Assembly: GCA_045542115.1 (NCBI GenBank)
Contig: JAZQKK010000001.1
Span: 35,619 to 99,618 of the forward strand
Origin: RGIG995 sp045542115
GTDB taxonomy: Bacteria > Bacillota > Clostridia > Oscillospirales > UBA644
Direction: 5' to 3'
DNA: 64,000 bases
The position numbers and the translations under genes are program-made. Shown here one piece after another: positions 57,975 to 64,000 of the stretch; positions within the stretch are counted from its first letter, which is position 1, and every line of letters starts with the position of its first letter. The notes under the pieces are model-generated. The model had not been told where the DNA came from and searched no databases. It saw only the letters and a program-made list of their open reading frames with translations.

Positions 57975-58940
57975 ATGATAGCAGAGAAAGTACAAAAAAC
58001 AGTACATTCTATTTCAGAATTTATTGATGAGATCAGCAAAATTAATGCCACTCTCATCCGTAACGGAGCTAACAAAAATGAAATGCTTTTGTTCCGAGGT
58101 CATTCTGATGTTACATACGAACTTATGCCGTATATTGGTCGCGGCAGAAGATCGTCGTGTGAAATAACAATCTTCAATGAAGAAAGAAACTTAATAGAAA
58201 CTGCTAAAAATCGATTGCCGGATGTTTTCAAAAATGATTTGCTTCCCCTGGAATTACTTGCATTGTTGCAACATCACGGAATCCCCACAAGATTGTTAGA
58301 TGTTACTGAAAATGCGTTAGTGGCGTTATATTTTGCCTGTTGTAATAATGATAACGCAGACGGTGAAGTTTTTGCATTTAAACATAATGAAATGGATGTA
58401 ACAACTTATCCTTTGATGCAGGCTGTTGCGGATTCATACCGTTTAATCGGAGACGCCTTTTGCTCATTAGAAGATTTCGGAAAAAAGGCAATTGAACAAC
58501 CCTATTTTTTGGAGCATCGATCTCTTTATAGGATTTTAGACGAAAACAAAGAAGAATTCGTAAAAATGGGCGAGTATTTCCCGGGGTTCCCTGCAAGTGC
58601 TGTTGACTGGATACAAAAGAATTGCAGTCAGCCTCGTATTGTATATGCGCCGATACGCAGTTTAAGACAGCAGATGCAACGCGGAAGGTTCATGCTATTT
58701 GCTAACAAAATTGTACCGAATGATTTAGATATAGGATTCGAAACTATTATAGATGCGCTTCCCAAAAATCACCCCATGATTTCAGGCGCAATAACTATCC
58801 CTAAAGAATGCAAAAAACAGATTTTATCAGACCTTGCTCTTTGCGGAATAAGCCGCGATACTCTATTCTGCGATAACGTTGATATTGTATGCGAAAGCAT
58901 AGTGAGTAAATTCAAGAGTAAAGTCAAAGGAAGCTATTAA
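57975..58940 (+). CDS. FRG domain-containing protein
   Basis: A 321-residue protein with a clear FRG domain: LLFRGHSDVTYELMPYIGR near residues 38-56, then LALLQHHGIPTRLLDVTENA and LVALYFACCNN. The FRG domain is named after its conserved Phe-Arg-Gly; its biochemical role is not established, and FRG proteins are often found in defence islands. Here it is encoded directly before the type III methyltransferase. It has no recognisable second domain. Confidence 0.88.
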   Translation: MIAEKVQKTVHSISEFIDEISKINATLIRNGANKNEMLLFRGHSDVTYELMPYIGRGRRSSCEITIFNEERNLIETAKNRLPDVFKNDLLPLELLALLQHHGIPTRLLDVTENALVALYFACCNNDNADGEVFAFKHNEMDVTTYPLMQAVADSYRLIGDAFCSLEDFGKKAIEQPYFLEHRSLYRILDENKEEFVKMGEYFPGFPASAVDWIQKNCSQPRIVYAPIRSLRQQMQRGRFMLFANKIVPNDLDIGFETIIDALPKNHPMISGAITIPKECKKQILSDLALCGISRDTLFCDNVDIVCESIVSKFKSKVKGSY

Positions 58941-58956
58941 TAGATAGGAGTTCATT

Positions 58957-60606
58957 ATGCCAACACTTGAATGGATCGGAAAAGACAAGGTAATAAACCA
59001 TCATCAAGACGTGCCGTACCGTGTTCTTGAAAGAATATACAGCTATGACGAAAACGGTCAGCACGATGAGGACAACGGCAGCGAGAATATGATTATCCGT
59101 GGTGATAATTTGGAAGCGTTGAAAGCTCTGTTGCCCAAGTATGAAGGACGGGTGAAGTGTATCTATATCGATCCGCCTTACAATACCGGTAATGAAGGTT
59201 GGGTATATAACGATAACGTTAACGATCCCAAAATCAAGAAATGGCTGGGTGAAGTAGTCGGCAAAGAGGGAGAGGATTTGTCGCGCCATGACAAGTGGCT
59301 GTGTATGATGTATCCTCGCTTAAGATTGCTCCAAAAGCTATTGTCGCAAGATGGCGTAATTTTCATAAGTGTTGATGTCAATGAGAAATTCAATCTCAAA
59401 TTATTGTGTGATGAGATTTTTGGTAGTAATATGTTTATTGCAGATATCGCTGTGATAAATAACCTCAAAGGTCGTAGCGATGATAAATATATTGCAACAG
59501 CACACGAAAGCCTATTGATATATCAAAAAGGCGATTTCGTTACAAATGGAGTAGCGGTACCCGAGGAATATGAAACAGAATATAAATTATCAGATATAAA
59601 CGGGAGATATCGTTTGCAAGGTCTCCGCAAAAGGGGTGCAGGAGCCAAGCGAGAAGACCGTCCTAATATGTATTACCCGTTCTATTATGATGAAGACTCC
59701 AATCTGTTGTCACTCGAACCCACCAATGAAAATTGCGTTGAAATATTACCACATTTATCCGACGGGAGCGATGGTCGGTGGCGTTGGGGAAAAGATACTG
59801 CACAGCAACGCATTAACGAACTCATAGCTCAAAAAGTAAAAGGTCGTGATGAATACGATGTTTTTCAGAAGGACTATTTACCCGATGATGGCAGCAAGAG
59901 AATAAAGCCAAAATCTTTTTGGATGGGAACGGAGTTTTCTGCTGAGAGTGGGACATTAGAGATAAAAGCAATTCTTGGAAAAGGAATTTTTGACACTCCA
60001 AAACCCACCGGAATTATTGAATACTGTATGGAGCAGGCTATGCGGTCAGATTCGATAATTCTGGATTCTTTTGCAGGCTCTGGTACGACAGCACACGCGG
60101 TACTCAATATGAACAAAGCTGATGGCGGTAACCGTAAATTCATCCTGATAGAAATGATGGATTATGCTGACAGCATTACTGCAGAACGTGTAAAAAGAGT
60201 TATCAACGGCTATGGCGAAGGCAAAAATGCAGTTGAAGGCACAAGCGGTAATTTTAGTTTCTACGACCTTGGCGATACCTTGCTCCTCTCCGACGGAAAC
60301 TTAAATGAAGAAGTCGGTGAATCCAAAATTCGAGAGTATATATGGTACACCGAAACAAAAGAGGCAATGACGGATGTTGTTGCCGAGGGCGAGCCTTATT
60401 GCCTCGGCACAAGCCGCGATACTGCCTACTATTTCTACTACAAAAAAGACGAAATCACCACACTTGATTATGATTTTCTCTCAACCGTAAAAACCAAAGC
60501 GGCGGGATATATCATTTACGCCGACCTCTGTACCATATCGGACGAGGAACTCAAAAAGTGGAATATCACATTCAAGAAAATACCGAGAGATATTGCGAAG
60601 GTATAA
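58957..60606 (+). CDS. mod: Type III restriction-modification system methyltransferase (Mod)
   Basis: A 549-residue adenine-N6 methyltransferase of the beta class: catalytic motif IV DPPYNTG (about residue 73) precedes the SAM-binding motif I LDSFAGSGTTAHAVL (about 369), the order expected for type III and beta-class enzymes. The region between (about 150-330) should hold target recognition. It methylates one strand of an asymmetric site and supplies specificity to Res. The Res gene begins 11 bp after its stop. Confidence 0.94.
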   Translation: MPTLEWIGKDKVINHHQDVPYRVLERIYSYDENGQHDEDNGSENMIIRGDNLEALKALLPKYEGRVKCIYIDPPYNTGNEGWVYNDNVNDPKIKKWLGEVVGKEGEDLSRHDKWLCMMYPRLRLLQKLLSQDGVIFISVDVNEKFNLKLLCDEIFGSNMFIADIAVINNLKGRSDDKYIATAHESLLIYQKGDFVTNGVAVPEEYETEYKLSDINGRYRLQGLRKRGAGAKREDRPNMYYPFYYDEDSNLLSLEPTNENCVEILPHLSDGSDGRWRWGKDTAQQRINELIAQKVKGRDEYDVFQKDYLPDDGSKRIKPKSFWMGTEFSAESGTLEIKAILGKGIFDTPKPTGIIEYCMEQAMRSDSIILDSFAGSGTTAHAVLNMNKADGGNRKFILIEMMDYADSITAERVKRVINGYGEGKNAVEGTSGNFSFYDLGDTLLLSDGNLNEEVGESKIREYIWYTETKEAMTDVVAEGEPYCLGTSRDTAYYFYYKKDEITTLDYDFLSTVKTKAAGYIIYADLCTISDEELKKWNITFKKIPRDIAKV

Positions 60607-60617
60607 GGAGATAACAT

Positions 60618-63248
60618 ATGGAACTGAAAAAATATCAGAAAAATGTAATACAAGACCTGTCGCGTTATCTTGAACTGTTGTTAGAAAAGCAGAGTGCCGG
60701 CGTAGCTTATACTGCTCTTTGGAACGAAAAGAACGTTATGGTCGGACTTAACGGTATGCCCAACTATAACGACGTCCTCAATGGTGTACCCAATGTATGT
60801 TTCAAAGTGCCTACGGGTGGTGGTAAAACCTTCCTTACGTGCAACTCCATCAAACCTATTTTTGATTCAATGCCCAATATGCGCGCAAAGGCTGTTGTTT
60901 GGCTCGTTCCGTCTGATGCCATTCTGTCGCAGACCTTATCTGCTCTTTCTTCTGCCGATCATCCCTACCGCCAAAAGCTCGACGTGGAATTTGGCAGTCG
61001 CGTAGAGGTGTATTCCAAAGAGCAGCTTTTGAACGGTCAAAATTTCAATCCCACATCTGTCACGGAACAGTTGTCTGTATTCGTGTTGAGCTATGACTCT
61101 TTCCGCACGAGCAAGAAAGACGGTCGCAAGGCATATCAGGAAAACGGTAACCTCGCCGCATTTGCAAAATACAACGCCAACTCCGAGGTGCTTTTGGATG
61201 ACACCGATGAAACGGCGTTAATTCAGGTAGTACGTCAGCTCAATCCCGTGGTCATTGTTGACGAAAGCCACCATGCAACCTCAAATTTGAGCATTGAGAT
61301 GCTTAATAATTTCAATCCGTGCTTTGTGTTGGATCTGACCGCTACTCCTAAAAAAGGCAGCAATATCATTTCTTTCGTTGATGCGACCGCACTGAAGAAA
61401 GAAAATATGGTTAAGCTTCCCGTTATCGTATATAACCGCAAGGCGCAGACCGATGTATTTGCCGATGCTATCAGCATTCGTATGAAGTTGGAAGCCGCCG
61501 CTATTGTGGAACAAGAGAAGTCTGGCAGATACATACGTCCCATCGTACTGTTCCAAGCACAGCCTAAAGTTGGTACTGAAAGCACAACCTTCGATAAGAT
61601 CAAAAAGCATCTGATGGATTTCGGTATTCCCGAGGAACAAATTGCAATAAAAACGGCAGACAAGAACGAACTCAAGAATGTGGATCTAATGTCTCCCTCC
61701 TGCCCGATTCGTTTTATTATCACGGTTAACGCGCTGAAAGAGGGCTGGGACTGTCCTTTTGCTTACGTTCTTGCTACTGTAGCAAACAAGACATCTTCCG
61801 TGGATGTAGAGCAGATTCTCGGACGAGTTCTTCGTCTGCCCAATACACATAAGAATACCAATCAGGTACTAAACATTTCGTATGTCATCACTTCGTCCGA
61901 TGACTTCCATGCAACGCTCGAGCGCGTGGTTAAAGGACTCAATGCCGCAGGATTTAGCAGTAAGGATTATTATGCAAAAGAGATGAAAGCAGAACCTGTT
62001 ATTCCTACACCATCGATGCAGTTGACTGTTGACGATGTACCTTCTGCGGATATTACCGATGTAGAGGATGATGATCTTCCTGAAATTGACGTTGCGGAAG
62101 TAATGGCGAAAATTGAAGCTGCAGTTCACGAAACAGAAAACGTCGAACTTATTGCTAACGATGAACTGTTTTCTGCAGCAATTGCAGAAAGCGAAGCATA
62201 TGAAGCAGCCATCGAAAATATGGAGCCTACCGCAAAAAATCTTGCTCCGGAGGAGGTGCGCGATAAGATGTCAGAATATCATATGAACGATGAATTTGCA
62301 GAAGAAGCATCAGCGATTATGATTCCGCAGTTTATGCAAAATGTCGGGTTTAATTTATTTTCTGAAAATGCATATGAATTATTGCGCCCCGAGCATCTTG
62401 CGAAAGGATTCACTCTCAGAGATAAAGATATTGTTATTGACTTTAATACTATCAATGCAGAGATGGCTCGCATTGATGTCGACGACGGACAAAACTCTAC
62501 GCCGAAAGCGTGGCGGTTAACCGGTAACGATAGCGCATACTTCAAGGAAATGTTTAATTCTCAACCTTCCGAAAAGAGACTGGCTCTTTGCAAGGGAATA
62601 ATTAAAAAACAACTTTCCAAGATGGATTATATTAACGATAAAGAACTGCAGGACTATATTGACAGAATTATTGATACTATGACCGAGGATCAGATTGCAG
62701 ATCTGGAACAGTCGCCGTATCCGTACATTTTGAAAATCAAACAAAAAGTACAAGCGTTGCTGGCAGCTCATGCAGCAAAGACATTTGATTTATGGGTAAG
62801 CCAAGACAAAATCGAGTGTGTTCCCAACTACAAACTGCCTGCTTCAATTTCTCCTATAAATGTGACAACAACGATTCCGAAGTCACTTTATACAGCAGAG
62901 GAAGAGATGAACGAGCAAGAGTTCAAAGTGGTGTGGGAGTTGTCATCTCTTGAAAATATCAAGTGGTGGCATCGCAATATCTCTCGTCTTGGATTTTGCA
63001 TCAATGGTTCAATCAATGCATATCCAGATATAATTGCAATGACCGAAAGTGGCAAGATACTCCTCATCGAGCCAAAAGGTGACCATCTTGAAAATGAAGA
63101 ATCTGAATTGAAAGCCAAGATAGGTGCCACTTGGTCATCTGCTGCAGGAAAACAATTCCGATACTTTATGGTGTTCGATAAGAAATCTCCCGGTTATCCA
63201 GGAGCATATTCGTATGAACAATTTATTGAAATTGTAAAAGGGCTGTAA
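60618..63248 (+). CDS. res: Type III restriction-modification system endonuclease (Res)
   Basis: An 876-residue SF2 helicase-nuclease: Walker A VPTGGGKTFLT (about residue 69), DEAD-like VIVDESHHATS, motif III LDLTATPKKG, then NALKEGWDCPFAYV and the late helicase motif VEQILGRVLRLP. The C-terminal nuclease has the PD-(D/E)xK pattern YPDIIAMTESGKILLIEPKG. All motifs are intact, so the enzyme looks active. ATP hydrolysis drives sliding or communication between two head-to-head sites before cleavage. Confidence 0.94.
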   Translation: MELKKYQKNVIQDLSRYLELLLEKQSAGVAYTALWNEKNVMVGLNGMPNYNDVLNGVPNVCFKVPTGGGKTFLTCNSIKPIFDSMPNMRAKAVVWLVPSDAILSQTLSALSSADHPYRQKLDVEFGSRVEVYSKEQLLNGQNFNPTSVTEQLSVFVLSYDSFRTSKKDGRKAYQENGNLAAFAKYNANSEVLLDDTDETALIQVVRQLNPVVIVDESHHATSNLSIEMLNNFNPCFVLDLTATPKKGSNIISFVDATALKKENMVKLPVIVYNRKAQTDVFADAISIRMKLEAAAIVEQEKSGRYIRPIVLFQAQPKVGTESTTFDKIKKHLMDFGIPEEQIAIKTADKNELKNVDLMSPSCPIRFIITVNALKEGWDCPFAYVLATVANKTSSVDVEQILGRVLRLPNTHKNTNQVLNISYVITSSDDFHATLERVVKGLNAAGFSSKDYYAKEMKAEPVIPTPSMQLTVDDVPSADITDVEDDDLPEIDVAEVMAKIEAAVHETENVELIANDELFSAAIAESEAYEAAIENMEPTAKNLAPEEVRDKMSEYHMNDEFAEEASAIMIPQFMQNVGFNLFSENAYELLRPEHLAKGFTLRDKDIVIDFNTINAEMARIDVDDGQNSTPKAWRLTGNDSAYFKEMFNSQPSEKRLALCKGIIKKQLSKMDYINDKELQDYIDRIIDTMTEDQIADLEQSPYPYILKIKQKVQALLAAHAAKTFDLWVSQDKIECVPNYKLPASISPINVTTTIPKSLYTAEEEMNEQEFKVVWELSSLENIKWWHRNISRLGFCINGSINAYPDIIAMTESGKILLIEPKGDHLENEESELKAKIGATWSSAAGKQFRYFMVFDKKSPGYPGAYSYEQFIEIVKGL

Positions 63249-63253
63249 TAAAT

Positions 63254-63288
63254 AATACCGGAATAGCGCTGAATGCTATTCCGGTATT
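63254..63288 (+). terminator. Terminator of the RM operon
   Basis: AATACCGGAATAGC / GCTATTCCGGTATT, 14-bp arms with a 7-nt loop, followed by TTG. Confidence 0.82.
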
Positions 63289-63374
63289 TTGTAATTTTCG
63301 CTGAGATAACATAAGTCATCAGCAGATTGAAATTAATAGTATTCCCACCTCTCGACCATCTTATTCACCCTACC

Positions 63375-63404
63375 TTGACAAAAGTTTCCTGCGTATGGTA
63401 TAAT
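63375..63404 (+). promoter_or_regulatory. Sigma-A promoter of the structured leader/HTH gene
   Basis: TTGACA, an 18-nt spacer and TATAAT. Confidence 0.85.
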
Positions 63405-63410
63405 AAAGGC

Positions 63411-63605
63411 ACCGAGAGATCGGCTGGAAATTGAATAATATGTGCCACGACAGTTACTACTGTCACCCTTTCGTTTGAAAGACAACGATCATCCATTTAG
63501 AGTTATAGACTCGTACATACATCGGCACGGAACATTTTTAAGCGAACCAAACCGTTCGCTCATTTGTGTTTCCGTCTCGATGTAAGTGCGAGTCTTTTTG
63601 TTTTA
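63411..63605 (+). ncRNA. Structured leader or small RNA with terminator-like end
   Basis: About 190 nt from the promoter to a T-run. It contains CCGAGAGATCGG, GACAGT/ACTGTC (63450s), GCGAAC/GTTCGC, and a long outer stem GACTCGTACATACATCG / CGATGTAAGTGCGAGTC ending in TTTTTGTTTT at about 63594-63604. The ATG of the HTH gene is about 90 nt further on, so this could be an attenuator for it or an independent RNA. Confidence 0.6.
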
Positions 63606-63693
63606 CCCTCGCCATGATTACATAAAAATCGAAAGGTGGAATGTGAATGATTGTATCAAAATTCAGAATCAACAAAAACGAAAGGAGGATCGG

Positions 63694-63987
63694 ATGCAAC
63701 ACAAAAATTTCTTTATGGTTCCCAACCGCATCTTTGATTTAGAACTGAAACTGAGAGACTTCACCGTGTATTGCTGTCTGATCCGGCATAGTGACGGCAA
63801 GGACGGCTCGTGCTTTCCCTCGCGGAGAGTCATTGCAAAGGAGTGCGGTATGGATAGGAAAACCGTAGACTCTGCCATTGAAAATCTCTCGTCCCTCGGT
63901 CTGGTGAAAAAAGTTCAGCGGCATCGTGAGGACGGAACGAGAACGAGCAATCTCTACAAGTCGGATCGTAGCCATGTCGTTCTGTGA
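63694..63987 (+). CDS. Helix-turn-helix protein, replication-initiator-like N-terminal domain
   Basis: A 97-residue protein starting MQHKNFFMVPNRIFDLELKL with a winged HTH (DGSCFPSRRVIAKECGMDRK then TVDSAIENLSSLGLVKKVQR). Such domains open many replication initiator (RepA-type) and helix-turn-helix proteins of Clostridia plasmids and integrative elements; here only the DNA-binding part is present before the stop. AAAGGAGG lies 5 nt before the ATG. Its location after an RM module supports a mobile element extending past the window. Confidence 0.75.
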   Translation: MQHKNFFMVPNRIFDLELKLRDFTVYCCLIRHSDGKDGSCFPSRRVIAKECGMDRKTVDSAIENLSSLGLVKKVQRHREDGTRTSNLYKSDRSHVVL

Positions 63988-64000
63988 GCCAAGGAGTTGG

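Overview
The window looks like chromosomal DNA of an anaerobic, spore-forming gut Clostridia (Oscillospiraceae-like is my best guess). The evidence is a set of sporulation genes (spoIVA, spoVB-like, yabP, yabQ, a CotF-like coat protein), a T-box leader in front of thrS, consensus sigma-A promoters with 17-bp spacers, Shine-Dalgarno (SD) sites of the AAGGAG type, and clusters for host or dietary glycan breakdown (GH20 hexosaminidase, fucose isomerase, PfkB kinase, GH99-like hydrolase).

Layout. 1-2.8 kb: end of a GldG/DUF4340 ABC-export module. 2.9-9.5 kb: a phosphatase, thrS with its T-box, a PHP-domain protein, and a duplicated amidohydrolase + DUF2383 pair in which one DUF2383 copy is a frameshifted remnant. 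9.6-10 kb: tRNA-Leu(GAG) whose 3' end and terminator are repeated 159 bp downstream. 10-14.7 kb: an ABC transporter pair, polysaccharide deacetylase, rsmG, Nudix and XRE genes. 14.8-22.9 kb: sugar catabolism (DeoR, GH20, zinc dehydrogenase, PfkB kinase, AraC, fucI, SGNH hydrolase). 22.9-23.8 kb: a large non-coding RNA candidate of about 690 nt. 23.8-28 kb: a small membrane-protein pair, a transporter, serC-serA. 28-28.9 kb: two decayed genes joined at a breakpoint. 29-33.8 kb: VanY-type peptidase, cyclophilin, sugar isomerase, a 95-bp tandem repeat, family-4 uracil-DNA glycosylase, nucleosidase. 33.8-37.6 kb: spoVB-hup-rqcP-yabP-yabQ-divIC-S1, matching the Bacillus subtilis order but with HU where MazG (yabN) would be. 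37.6-49.2 kb: HAD phosphatase, spoIVA, VTT membrane protein, two-component system, YfhO, HD nucleotidase, prs and a coat protein. 49.3-55.9 kb: an AraC-controlled catabolic cluster (AraA/FucI-like isomerase, GH99-like, SGNH, two amidohydrolases).

From about 55.9 kb the composition changes: AT-richer, with different codon choice. The content looks mobile: a DUF6809 + lipoprotein cassette between direct repeats, then a type III restriction-modification island with an excisionase-like HTH protein, an unknown protein and an FRG-domain protein, then a structured leader in front of an HTH/replication-initiator-like gene.

The strongest candidate for something undescribed is the 23.1-23.8 kb RNA. 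It has a perfect consensus promoter, a strong intrinsic terminator and many hairpins. It carries four iterated units in which an AAGGAG site leads to an AUG, then five sense codons and a stop, and a hairpin begins at the stop. Whether it is a known ornate large RNA class (ROOL, OLE or GOLLD type) cannot be decided without a covariance-model search. A second theme is regulatory. Two unrelated AraC/isomerase gene pairs (20.4 and 54.9 kb) both have face-to-face sigma-A promoters that overlap each other, which would make transcription of regulator and target mutually exclusive.
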